DNA of 64,000 nucleotides from Clostridia bacterium (GTDB taxonomy: Bacteria; Bacillota; DAOUPZ01). Both the position numbers and the translations under genes were made by a program. The notes beneath the pieces are model-generated. The model had not been told where the DNA came from and ran no database searches. It saw only the letters and a program-made list of their open reading frames with translations. Within the stretch, counting starts at the first letter, position 1; every line of letters starts with the position of its first letter. The stretch covers positions 186,001 through 250,000 of the forward strand of contig DAOUPZ010000001.1 of NCBI GenBank assembly GCA_030625885.1, given 5' to 3'. Positions 8,892 through 17,114 of this stretch are shown piece by piece.

Positions 8892-8934
8892 ATAAAAATG
8901 GTACAAAGCATTTGCTTTGTACCATTTTTATTTA
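8889..8934. terminator. Strong bidirectional intrinsic terminator
   Basis: A 22-bp perfect stem (left arm ends GGTACAAAGCA, right arm starts TGCTTTGTACC) closes a TT loop and is flanked by A and T tracts on both sides. It overlaps the stop codon of the CobW-type gene. Confidence 0.9.
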
Positions 8935-8948
8935 CTTCTCTCCACAAT

Positions 8949-8966
8949 TAGTGTAAAATTACACTA
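8949..8966. promoter_or_regulatory. Palindromic operator before the radical-SAM pair
   Basis: TAGTGTAA-AA-TTACACTA has 8-bp arms and lies 34 bases upstream of the first radical-SAM gene. A possible -10 box (TATACA) directly follows it, so a bound factor would overlap the promoter. I recognise no specific regulator consensus. Confidence 0.55.
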
Positions 8967-8999
8967 TACATACAAAAGAGCATGTAAGAACGGGGGAGA

Positions 9000-10277
9000 A
9001 TGATGCTTACAGATGTTTTACGTAAAGTGATATTAGGGAAGAAAGAAAAGTTTTTGTTTACTCATTATCAGGAGGGAACCATTGACTTTAATGAAATAAA
9101 TGGAGAGATTGGATTATACATACATATTCCCTTTTGTAAAACCCTTTGTCCCTATTGTCCTTATAATAAGATTGTTTATAAAGCAGACACGGCCCAAAAA
9201 TATCAGCAAGCTTTAATTCAGGAGTTAGCTTTATATAAAGATAAAATGAATCATAGAACCATTTCTTCTATATACATTGGTGGAGGAACGCCGACATTAT
9301 TAGTATCTGAATTGAAGGAAATCATTCAATACATCAAAGAATATTATTACTTTAATGGGGATATAGGAATAGAAGTGTATCCAACTGAAGTTAATCGTGA
9401 GTTGCTTGAAGCATTAAAGAAAATGGGTGTCAACCTGATTAGTTTAGGCGTACAGACATTTAATGATGAAAAATTACGGTTTTTAGGACGTCATTATACT
9501 CAAAAAGATATTAATGCTGCAATATCTCTGGTAAAAGCGTTTGACTTTAAATGTTTAGATGTTGATATGATGAGTAATATACCCGGACAAACCATTGAGG
9601 ATATTAAATATGATGTAAAAACGGTTTTCTCTTACGATATCGATCAACTCTCTATATATCCTTTGATTGTTTTTCCTCTAACGGATATGGCTAGCGTGAT
9701 AAAGCAAAGAGGGTTAAGTCGATTTGGTGAAATAGAAGAGAAAAGAATCTTAGCAATCATTGATGAAATTGCCGGGGAATATGGTTATAAAAGAACATCG
9801 ATATGGACTTATGGAAAAGGCGATGACAATAGATACACTTCTGTAACACGAGAAAGCTTTGTTGGGCTAGGAGCTGGAGCAAGTTCGCATTTTGGCAATT
9901 ACTTTTATCTTAATACGTTTGATGTTGAAGCATATATTAATGTACTTCATAATGAATCATTACCCATCAATATTGTTAATGTAATGACAGAGAAAGAAAA
10001 GATGATATTCTGGCTTTTTTGGCGGTGTTATGATGGTGTGATCGATGCAAATAGATTTCAGCAATTATTTAATAAAAATATGAAAAAGGAGTTTAAGTTG
10101 CTATTTACGGCATTAAAACTCATGGGATTGAGTAAAAAAGAAGGCGCGAAGATTGTTCTGACAGATTGGGGAAGGTTTGCGTATCATTTTATAGAAAAAC
10201 AGTACTCCATTCACTACTTAAATACGGTATGGCAGAAATCCATGGAACAGCCCTGGATAAAAGAACTGCGAATATAA
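9000..10277 (+). CDS. Radical SAM protein, HemN/HemW-like
   Basis: The 425-residue radical-SAM enzyme belongs to the coproporphyrinogen-oxidase-like (HemN/HemW/HemZ) group. The cluster motif C-X3-C-X2-C is CKTLCPYC at residues 46-53, just after YIHIPF, and is followed by PYNK. YIGGGTPT (near residue 95) is the SAM-binding GGGTP motif. The C-terminal third looks like a winged-helix HemN_C domain. A true HemN needs further N-terminal residues, and HemW has a different C terminus, so the substrate is open: heme handling or another methyl/radical transfer. It is the first gene of a two-gene operon, 10 bases from the next. GGGGGAGA precedes ATG 9000. Confidence 0.8.
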   Translation: MMLTDVLRKVILGKKEKFLFTHYQEGTIDFNEINGEIGLYIHIPFCKTLCPYCPYNKIVYKADTAQKYQQALIQELALYKDKMNHRTISSIYIGGGTPTLLVSELKEIIQYIKEYYYFNGDIGIEVYPTEVNRELLEALKKMGVNLISLGVQTFNDEKLRFLGRHYTQKDINAAISLVKAFDFKCLDVDMMSNIPGQTIEDIKYDVKTVFSYDIDQLSIYPLIVFPLTDMASVIKQRGLSRFGEIEEKRILAIIDEIAGEYGYKRTSIWTYGKGDDNRYTSVTRESFVGLGAGASSHFGNYFYLNTFDVEAYINVLHNESLPINIVNVMTEKEKMIFWLFWRCYDGVIDANRFQQLFNKNMKKEFKLLFTALKLMGLSKKEGAKIVLTDWGRFAYHFIEKQYSIHYLNTVWQKSMEQPWIKELRI

Positions 10278-10287
10278 AGGAGAAAAA

Positions 10288-11190
10288 ATGAAAAAGAGAG
10301 ACTTTATGGATTTAGCTTGGTTTGGTTTAAAAACGATCATATTCAAGCAAAAGAAGCCGATTTTAGGCACCATCATATTAACGGATTACTGTAATTTGAG
10401 CTGTAAGCATTGTGCAGTTAATAACATTAATAAAAGAATGTATTCGTATGAAAGTATTTTAGAGGAAATGCACAACTTTTATAACGAGGGGATAAGAATC
10501 TTGTTTTTTTGTGGAGGAGAAACTTTACTTTGGGAAGATCGTAGGAGAAACATTAAAGATCTGATAAAAGAAGCGAAGCGGATTGGTTTTTATATCGTGA
10601 ATGTTGTCACTAATGGAACGATTGATCTTGATCTACCTGAAGCAGATGTCATTTTTCTAAGTATTGATGGCAGCAGAGAAACCCATAATTTAATTAGAGG
10701 TGATACATACGATATCATTATGAAAAAATTAGATGAAGCAAAGCAATCTAACATATGTATTTACATGGCAATTAACAAGCTTAATTATCTGGAAATAGAA
10801 GCAGTGGGGAGACTGGCGAAGGAACATCCGCATATCCATTCAATTTCTTTTAATTTTCATACACCGTATAAAGGGACGGAATATCTTCAGCTTTGCAAGG
10901 AAGAAAAGAGAGAAAGTATCGAAAAAATTAAAAAGATGATGGGTGAAAATGTACCGGTTTTTAATTTGTTCAGTGCGCTGGATGTTTACATGGAGAACCA
11001 ATGGCAAAGGCCGTGTTATCAGTGTATTGTGTCGGAGAATCATAAAAGATATATATGTGGTAGATGTGTGGAAGATGAGGGTTTGTGTGAGGAATGCGGG
11101 TACTTATTTGCAGCAGAATTTTCTCTGCTATTTAGCGGGAATATTAAGATAATCTGGGAAATGTTAAGAACCTATTTAAGATATGTTTAA
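10288..11190 (+). CDS. Radical SAM protein with three C-terminal CxxC pairs
   Basis: The 300-residue MoaA/PqqE-type radical-SAM protein has its cluster motif CNLSCKHC at residues 35-42. FFCGGETLL is the SAM-binding GGE motif. The C-terminal part has six cysteines in three CxxC pairs (CYQC, CGRC, CEEC), suggesting auxiliary Fe-S clusters or a zinc site of SPASM or twitch type. It ends in an aromatic/basic helix (IIWEMLRTYLRYV) that could touch the membrane. The ribosome site AAAGGAGA lies 10 bases after the upstream HemN-like gene, so the two are co-transcribed and probably act in one pathway. No precursor peptide is visible next to them. Confidence 0.8.
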   Translation: MKKRDFMDLAWFGLKTIIFKQKKPILGTIILTDYCNLSCKHCAVNNINKRMYSYESILEEMHNFYNEGIRILFFCGGETLLWEDRRRNIKDLIKEAKRIGFYIVNVVTNGTIDLDLPEADVIFLSIDGSRETHNLIRGDTYDIIMKKLDEAKQSNICIYMAINKLNYLEIEAVGRLAKEHPHIHSISFNFHTPYKGTEYLQLCKEEKRESIEKIKKMMGENVPVFNLFSALDVYMENQWQRPCYQCIVSENHKRYICGRCVEDEGLCEECGYLFAAEFSLLFSGNIKIIWEMLRTYLRYV

Positions 11191-11192
11191 AA

Positions 11193-11335
11193 TAGTAGAC
11201 TTTAAAGTTAAATAAATATTTGGCAAAAGAACGTTGATCCAACAAAAGATTAGAGAAAACGTAAACAGTAAGTTTTCTAGCTAATCTTTTGTAAGTTACG
11301 CCTTTTCTTTTGCCAAATATTCTAGAGTTTTTTAT
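11193..11335 (+). repeat. Dispersed intergenic repeat R1, copy 2 (full hairpin form)
   Basis: This copy holds the core GAACGTTGATCCAACAAAAG plus an inverted partner. ATATTTGGCAAAAGAA (from 11217) pairs with TTCTTTTGCCAAATAT (to about 11321), and ACAAAAGATTAG pairs with CTAATCTTTTGT. The whole stretch is a long imperfect hairpin of about 105 bases ending in TTTTTTATCTATA. The other copies keep only the left half. It lies after the radical-SAM pair and may act as its terminator. Confidence 0.7.
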
Positions 11336-11454
11336 CTATAAAATAAGATAGCATAAAAATTAGTAAACTCGAGATGAAATAGGATGAAATTTATGGTAAA
11401 ATCTTATATGAGTTTTATCATTTTTTATTGACAGAACAGTAGGGGGGAGAAAAG

Positions 11455-12705
11455 ATGAAATATGAATTGAAGTATGCTAAGGGTACAGTGGAATTTGAAA
11501 TAAATGATAAAAATTATATGGGAGAATTGCTGCCAAATGAAGTTGAATACGATTTAACAGGCGAAGCTGAGGTAGAACGTGCACTACAAAGCCCTATCGG
11601 GACAGCAACAATAAAGGATATTGTAACGCCTGGTGAAAAGATTGCAATCATTACCAGTGATATAACAAGGCCTATGCCAAGTAAAATCGTATTACCGCCT
11701 GTCATCAAAGCTCTTAAACAAGCTGGAATTAAAGAAGAAGATGTAACGGTTGTTTTGGCCCGTGGGAGTCATAGAGGGCATACGGAAGAAGAGAAAAGAA
11801 ACCTGGTAGGGGAAGCGGTATTTGGAAGTAAAATAAATGTGATTGATAGTGACATGGACAATTGTATTAATCTAGGTAAATGCAATAACGGGACACCTGT
11901 AGATATATTTAGACCCGTTGCTGAAGCTGATCGAATTATCTGCATGGGCAATATAGAATACCATTACTTTGCAGGATATAGCGGCGGTTCAAAAGCGCTG
12001 ATGCCCGGTGTATCCAGCCATGATGCCATTCAGGCTAACCACTCCAACATGGTAAAAGAAGAAGCCTATGCTGGAAACCTAGAAACGAATCCGGTTCGAC
12101 AGGACATAGATCAAGTTGGAGCGTTTATAAAAATAGATTTTATTATAAATGTAGTACTCAACAAGAAGAAAGAAATTGTAAAAGCCGTAGCTGGTCATTA
12201 TATAAAAGCGCATAGAGAAGGCTGCAAATATTTAGATAAGATGTATGGCATACCAATTGATAAACAAGCAGATATTGTTATATTATCTCCAGGTGGATTT
12301 CCCAAAGATATTAATATCTATCAGTCACAAAAGGGGCTGGATAATGCCAAACATGCCGTAAGAGAAGGCGGGATCATTATTCTCGCTGCTTCAGCAAAAG
12401 AGAAATTTGGTGAAAAGACATTTGAAGATTGGATGCTCAATAAAGCACCCCAAGAAATGATTAAAGAAATAAAGGAAAACTTTAAATTAGGTGGTCATAA
12501 GGCTGCAGCTATAGCGATGATTTTACAAAAGGCGAAAATATTCATGGTATCAGATCTGGAAGATGAACTGGTAAGAAAAATTAATTTTGAACCATTTGCA
12601 ACCGTACAGGATGCAGTAGATGCAGCACTAAAAGAGTTAGGAGAAGATTCACAAATCATGATGCTGCCTGTTGCTGGATCCACTTTGCCAATATATAAGG
12701 GATAG
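11455..12705 (+). CDS. larA: LarA family protein (nickel-pincer-nucleotide racemase/epimerase)
   Basis: The 416-residue protein is in the lactate racemase LarA family, which uses a nickel pincer nucleotide cofactor to racemise or epimerise 2-hydroxyacids by hydride transfer. The key residues known from Lactobacillus LarA have counterparts: His106 (ARGSHRGHT), His170 (GNIEYHYF), Lys180 (YSGGSKALMPGV, the cofactor-linking Lys) and His196 (QANHSN). Length is usual. larB, larC and larE, needed to build the cofactor, are not in the window. LarA homologs act on many hydroxyacids, so lactate is only one option. It is monocistronic with its own terminator and has a GGGGGGAG ribosome site. Confidence 0.85.
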   Translation: MKYELKYAKGTVEFEINDKNYMGELLPNEVEYDLTGEAEVERALQSPIGTATIKDIVTPGEKIAIITSDITRPMPSKIVLPPVIKALKQAGIKEEDVTVVLARGSHRGHTEEEKRNLVGEAVFGSKINVIDSDMDNCINLGKCNNGTPVDIFRPVAEADRIICMGNIEYHYFAGYSGGSKALMPGVSSHDAIQANHSNMVKEEAYAGNLETNPVRQDIDQVGAFIKIDFIINVVLNKKKEIVKAVAGHYIKAHREGCKYLDKMYGIPIDKQADIVILSPGGFPKDINIYQSQKGLDNAKHAVREGGIIILAASAKEKFGEKTFEDWMLNKAPQEMIKEIKENFKLGGHKAAAIAMILQKAKIFMVSDLEDELVRKINFEPFATVQDAVDAALKELGEDSQIMMLPVAGSTLPIYKG

Positions 12706-12750
12706 TGTAGTTATTGAAGTATTTCTTTAAACATGAAAAAACGTGATATT

Positions 12751-12786
12751 AATGAGTTGAGGCATAAAACCTTGACTCATTTTTTT
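12751..12786 (+). terminator. Intrinsic terminator after larA-type gene
   Basis: ATGAGTTGAGG pairs with CCTTGACTCAT (two G-U pairs) around the loop CATAAAA and is followed by TTTTTTT. The rest of 12706-12936 holds only the promoter region of the next gene. Confidence 0.85.
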
Positions 12787-12936
12787 AATGGCCATGATTT
12801 TGGAAGCAGATCACAAATTTAACCATTATGTAAATGTTTTGTAATAAGTTTGTAACCTTTTTAGTTTGCTTTGAATTTACAATGTATACGAGATGTACAT
12901 TTTAAACAAATAAGTATACTGAAAGGAGTTATGTAA

Positions 12937-14130
12937 ATGTTTAAAAGATCAGTTTGTTTTATAATTGCCCTTATCTTAAGTATGACACTAACAATGAGTT
13001 GTGTATTTGCCCAATCTCCCCAAGTTGTGGAGACAGCTATGGAGGCAACTGCAAATACAACACAGCCTGCATTGACAGATGCGCAGATAAAAACATTTGT
13101 TCCGGAAAACGCTAATGTTGATGTCCAACGTGTTGCTTTAACAGGTAAAAAGATGTCAGAGGCGGTCATTGCATACTGGGTATTTGAGTCTGAGCCCGAT
13201 GGTTCTGCCAAACCCAATGCAGGAACGATTGTACTTCAATTTAATGAAGACAATCAATTATGGGAGAAAATCTGGGAGCGAAAAGATGAAGACGCTTTTC
13301 ATATGGAAATTTTAGATAGCGGGAAGTTATTTAATGATGAAACGGAGCAGGTGGCATTAGGCAGCTGGGAAGGTTCAGGAGCCTTCTTAAACTTTTATTT
13401 GCTGGGGAAAGATGAAAATGGTAAGATTGCTGTACTAATGGATAAAATGAACGAAGAAGACGGCTATTTATTTGGCGGTCTTAAAATAAAAGATGGTGAT
13501 TTATGGGTTAGTTCCGCTTCACAGGGAACTTGTTTTCATTGGAACGGGAAAAAATTTGAAGAATCGCAGTTTATTGATAATCCTGATATAAATCTAGCAG
13601 GTGATGAAGATGTTATCATTCATTATTCGATTGATGACGATGGCAATATGACGGCCAGTTATCCTAATCATGCTGTGATAAAAATTGAACCCCATGACAG
13701 GATCTTCTTTGTTCGTGATAATTACAATGAAAAAGTTGAGAGAATACTTTACAGTGGTAACGGAACGATAGATGTGGATTTAAGCAAACACTACAAAGTG
13801 TATGAAGCGTTAGCGCCTGGCAAAACATCGATTGACATCATTCCTAACGGTTATGATTGGGATAAGTCATATACGTATGAAATTAAAGTGATTGGGTCAG
13901 AATCAAATGAACAAACATCTGGCAGTGATGCAGCTGAAGAAAGAGCACAAACCATACAGGTTAACTTCGATAAAGTTCATGTTAAAGTTAATGACCAGGA
14001 TATTAAAACAAAAACCATTCTTTATAATGGAACGACTTATGTACCAATACGAGAAGCAGCTGAAATGCTAGGTAAGGATGTTATTTGGAATAGTGATACC
14101 TTTACAGCTCATATTCAAGATAAAAAGTAG
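12937..14130 (+). CDS. Secreted protein with C-terminal copper-amine-oxidase-N-type domain
   Basis: The 397-residue exported protein has a signal peptide (basic MFKRS, hydrophobic core, cleavage probably after CVFAQ). The middle region of about 290 residues is rich in Asp and aromatic residues, reads as beta-rich and matches no family I know. The last 60 residues are a Cu_amine_oxidN1 domain (YVPIREAAEMLGKDVIWN), a non-catalytic module common in secreted clostridial proteins and likely to bind the cell wall or mediate assembly. No enzyme motif is visible. AAAGGAG precedes the ATG, and a terminator follows at 14170. Confidence 0.7.
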   Translation: MFKRSVCFIIALILSMTLTMSCVFAQSPQVVETAMEATANTTQPALTDAQIKTFVPENANVDVQRVALTGKKMSEAVIAYWVFESEPDGSAKPNAGTIVLQFNEDNQLWEKIWERKDEDAFHMEILDSGKLFNDETEQVALGSWEGSGAFLNFYLLGKDENGKIAVLMDKMNEEDGYLFGGLKIKDGDLWVSSASQGTCFHWNGKKFEESQFIDNPDINLAGDEDVIIHYSIDDDGNMTASYPNHAVIKIEPHDRIFFVRDNYNEKVERILYSGNGTIDVDLSKHYKVYEALAPGKTSIDIIPNGYDWDKSYTYEIKVIGSESNEQTSGSDAAEERAQTIQVNFDKVHVKVNDQDIKTKTILYNGTTYVPIREAAEMLGKDVIWNSDTFTAHIQDKK

Positions 14131-14169
14131 GATGTAATGATATGAGAAATAAGAATATGATGGTATAAT

Positions 14170-14200
14170 AAAAAGATACTCTTTGTAAGAGTATCTTTTT
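14170..14200 (+). terminator. Intrinsic terminator
   Basis: AAAAAGATACTC and GAGTATCTTTTT arms around the loop TTTGTAA form a perfect 12-bp stem with a T tract. Confidence 0.9.
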
Positions 14201-14262
14201 GCATTAGAATTTATATAAAACAAGAAATGATTGTAAATAAAAGGAGGTAAGGAACACGCCAT

Positions 14263-14727
14263 ATGCATGCAAATTGTAATAATTTAAATGAGAATGCACA
14301 AACAAATAAACCACTTTCCGAGACGATATTGAATGGTGTTAAGAGTGGGTTTCATGTTACTTGGAATCTAACAAAAATAATTGTACCTATTTATTTCTTT
14401 ATTACTTTTTTAAAATATACCGGGGTATTGGAATGGATATCATTAAAATTTGCCCCCATGATGTCATTGTTTGGGTTGCCCGGTGAGGCGGCAATTGCTT
14501 TGGTATTTGGCAACGGCCTTCACCTGTACGCAGCTATTGGTGTCATTACGACATTATCGCTGACTCAAAAACAAATAACTGTCATAGCCATTATGTTGTT
14601 ATTTTCTCATAGTTTGTTTATGGAGACTGCTGTGGCTAAAAAGACAGGTGTTAATGTATTTATCATTATATTAATCAGGATTTCATTAGCTGTGACATCA
14701 GGCATGGTATTAAATAGGTTAATTTAG
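14263..14727 (+). CDS. Nucleoside-recognition (gate) domain membrane protein, first of a pair
   Basis: The 154-residue integral membrane protein has about four hydrophobic segments and a nucleoside-recognition or gate domain, as in SpmA/SpmB and YjiH/YjiG proteins. A polar N terminus of about 30 residues precedes the first segment. Such small paired proteins are thought to form a transporter or channel; the substrate is unknown. The next gene starts 10 bases later and encodes the partner. The AGGAGG at 14242-14247 lies 15 bases from this ATG, longer than usual, so the start is less certain than the frame. Its position just upstream of the MBL and AraC genes could link it to the selenoprotein cluster. 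Confidence 0.75.
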   Translation: MHANCNNLNENAQTNKPLSETILNGVKSGFHVTWNLTKIIVPIYFFITFLKYTGVLEWISLKFAPMMSLFGLPGEAAIALVFGNGLHLYAAIGVITTLSLTQKQITVIAIMLLFSHSLFMETAVAKKTGVNVFIIILIRISLAVTSGMVLNRLI

Positions 14728-14737
14728 GGGGGATCAA

Positions 14738-15190
14738 GTGGACATTATATTATTTATCAAAGAAGGATGCAGTGAGAGTTTGGTTTCCATTATTACAATT
14801 GCTAAAATTGTTATTCCTCTTATGATTGGGATAGAAATACTAAAAGATTTTAATATATTGGATAAGGTTTCATCTTTTTTAAACCCATTAGCTAAATTTT
14901 TGGGTATTTCCAAAGAATCTACATTACCCTTAGTGATAGGACTTGTATTAGGACTTTTTTATGGGGCAGGGGTCATTATTGAAAGCGCCAAAGAAGGAGA
15001 ACTTTCTAAAAAAGATCTCTATTTGCTCATGATTTTCTTAGTAGCCTGCCACTCTATTTTTGAGGATATATTATTATTCGTTGCAATAGGGGCTAACGGA
15101 TGGCTGTTATTAAGCGTTAGGTTGGTAACCGCAATCATATTAACTTCTTTAGTATCAAAGCATATTGATAAGGTTTTGAGCGTTGATTAA
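14738..15190 (+). CDS. Nucleoside-recognition (gate) domain membrane protein, second of a pair
   Basis: The 150-residue partner of the preceding protein has several transmembrane segments and a gate-domain core (VIGLVLGLFYGAGVIIESA). It starts with GTG behind a strong GGGGGGAT site. Pairing of two separate gate proteins resembles SpmA/SpmB (spore dehydration) and YjiH/YjiG; sequence alone does not decide between them. It is probably translated from the same transcript as the MBL gene 60 bases downstream. Confidence 0.75.
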   Translation: MDIILFIKEGCSESLVSIITIAKIVIPLMIGIEILKDFNILDKVSSFLNPLAKFLGISKESTLPLVIGLVLGLFYGAGVIIESAKEGELSKKDLYLLMIFLVACHSIFEDILLFVAIGANGWLLLSVRLVTAIILTSLVSKHIDKVLSVD

Positions 15191-15250
15191 AGTGGGGAGA
15201 CCGCGAAGAAAGTCTTTCACTGAATTATTAAATAAAGGAACGTGATTGAA

Positions 15251-16135
15251 ATGGAACTGAGTAAAATAAAAGGTAATACGTATTTTATTAAATATACAAC
15301 AAACATAGGTGTTTATACTTTTAAAAACAAAAACTGTATTGTTATTGATACAGGGATAAGCAATAGTTCTGGAAGGAGAATAGATCAAGTATTAGAAGAA
15401 AATCATTTGAAACCCAAGTATATCATTAATACGCATCATCATCTTGATCACTGTGGCGGTAATAAATATTTTTGTGAAAATCATCCTGGTGTAAACGTAT
15501 GTACATCTGAAAAAACTCGGGTTCATTTTGAAAATCATTACATAGGGTCTGCAGTGATTTTTTCTGGGCATTTTCCTAAAGAACTAGAGGAAAAAAAATA
15601 CACTAAAGTAGATTTTGCTCTAAATATTGGATTGAATAAATTTAATGACGAGAAATTTATGATTATGTCACTAAAGGGCCATTCTGATGATCAGATAGGA
15701 ATCATAACGCCTGATAAAGTATGCTTTTTAGGGGATTCTATATTTAGCAGCAGCATTTTGAAAAAGTATTCATTTCCATATCTATATAATATTCAAGAGA
15801 GCATAGAAACACTTCAGTCATTAAAGGAAATTGAAGCGGACTACTTCGTCATTAGTCATGCTCGGGAAGTCTTGAAAAAAGACGAATTATGTGAATTAGC
15901 AGATGATAATGTAAACAACATCAATAATTATAAAGAACAAATATTGGAGCTTTTAAGTCAACCAATGACAAGAGAAGAATTGCTAGAAAATATTATCGTA
16001 TTGAATGGGCTTTTTGTTAATTTTAAGCAGTATCATTTATATTTTTCTACTTTATCTTCGTTTATCACCGATCTATACGATAATGGACTCATAAAATGTT
16101 CGATTGAAGATGGAAAGTTGTATTATTATGCTTAG
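15251..16135 (+). CDS. MBL-fold hydrolase with C-terminal winged-helix-like region
   Basis: Metallo-beta-lactamase-fold protein with the zinc/iron site THHHLDHCGG (HxHxDH), a later His in GHSDDQIG, the bridging Asp in FLGDS and a last His in VISHA. The C-terminal 75 residues (after VNNINNYKEQ) look like a winged helix, as in the homologous gene at 61453. Such hydrolases cleave thioesters, lactones or phosphodiesters; the substrate is unknown. ATG 15251 has AAAGGA 10 bases upstream; GTG 15242 is too close to it. It lies directly before an AraC regulator and the Prd-like operon, which suggests, but does not prove, a shared pathway. Confidence 0.8.
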   Translation: MELSKIKGNTYFIKYTTNIGVYTFKNKNCIVIDTGISNSSGRRIDQVLEENHLKPKYIINTHHHLDHCGGNKYFCENHPGVNVCTSEKTRVHFENHYIGSAVIFSGHFPKELEEKKYTKVDFALNIGLNKFNDEKFMIMSLKGHSDDQIGIITPDKVCFLGDSIFSSSILKKYSFPYLYNIQESIETLQSLKEIEADYFVISHAREVLKKDELCELADDNVNNINNYKEQILELLSQPMTREELLENIIVLNGLFVNFKQYHLYFSTLSSFITDLYDNGLIKCSIEDGKLYYYA

Positions 16136-16271
16136 GGTCTGTGTGTCCAGCAAACAGGGTATATCGCATAAATAGAACTAGGATAGAGTTAAAAATCATA
16201 AGAATTAGTATCCCAGCTGATGTATTACCGGGTTTTTACGTTATGATATAAAAACGAAGAGGTGAATTATT

Positions 16272-16976
16272 TTGAACGGTATAAATTGTGAACGTAGGAT
16301 ATATGTCGATAAATTTAATACACATTCTCATTCATTTGCTCAATTAATTTTACCCCTTTATGGAATGCTTTATATAGAAACTAACTATAAAGAACTTATG
16401 CTAGATGATGAACATTTGTTCTTATTGCCTCCAGATTGTGAACACACCTTTAAGGCTGATAAGCGTAATGAATTTTTGGTTTTGGATATACCGCATCATA
16501 TGGTCACTAAACATGATATGGAAAAGATACTGGGTGGTGCTAAGTTTTTATTTGATGATAAATGGAAGGCAATAAGGTTTTTATTATTGAATGAAATTGA
16601 TGGTAAAAAAGGTTCTAGTTCAATTAACAGCTTATTTCATTATTTTTATCAAATGATTGCTAATGACAATACAGCTGATTCTGTAAAATATATTAATGAG
16701 AATTTCGCTGAAGAAATAGATTTAGAGACTTTAGCTCGTATTGAGCATTACAATATAAATTATTATAGCGAATGGTTTAAAAAGACGATGAAGGTTTCTC
16801 CTAAGGAATATATACAAAAATTAAGGGTTGAAAAGGCAAAAGAACTTCTTATAAACTCAGACTTTACAATATTACACATTGCTCAAATGGTAGGATATAG
16901 ACATAATTCTTCCTTGACTAGAATATTCAAAGAGTTAGAAAAAATAACACCTGCAGAGTTTAGAAGGAGAATATGA
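16272..16976 (+). CDS. AraC-family transcriptional regulator with cupin sensor domain
   Basis: The 234-residue regulator has an N-terminal cupin-like ligand domain (HSHSFAQLILPLYG, then FLLPPDCEHTF) and a C-terminal AraC HTH with two helix-turn-helix units (LARIEHYNINYYSEWFKKTM and ITPAEFRRR). It starts with TTG behind GAGGTG. It is transcribed toward the DMT transporter and the Prd-like genes, from which it is separated by a 138-base gap suitable for a regulated promoter. By position it is the likely activator of the selenoprotein operon, and its cupin may sense that operon's substrate. That is inference. Confidence 0.85.
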   Translation: MNGINCERRIYVDKFNTHSHSFAQLILPLYGMLYIETNYKELMLDDEHLFLLPPDCEHTFKADKRNEFLVLDIPHHMVTKHDMEKILGGAKFLFDDKWKAIRFLLLNEIDGKKGSSSINSLFHYFYQMIANDNTADSVKYINENFAEEIDLETLARIEHYNINYYSEWFKKTMKVSPKEYIQKLRVEKAKELLINSDFTILHIAQMVGYRHNSSLTRIFKELEKITPAEFRRRI

Positions 16977-17114
16977 AAATAAGCTAAGAAACAACTTGAT
17001 TTAGGAAAAGATTTATTTAAGCGATGAATTATAATAATATACATAAGAAGTTTTATAAAGAGCTATTCTACAAAATAGTTCTTTATTTTTTACAATTTTT
17101 GAGGAGGTATGATA

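Noticed and set aside
14263-15190. Firm call of SpmA/SpmB sporulation proteins
   Set aside because: Only the gate-domain fold is clear; other pairs of the same fold exist and there are no sporulation neighbours.
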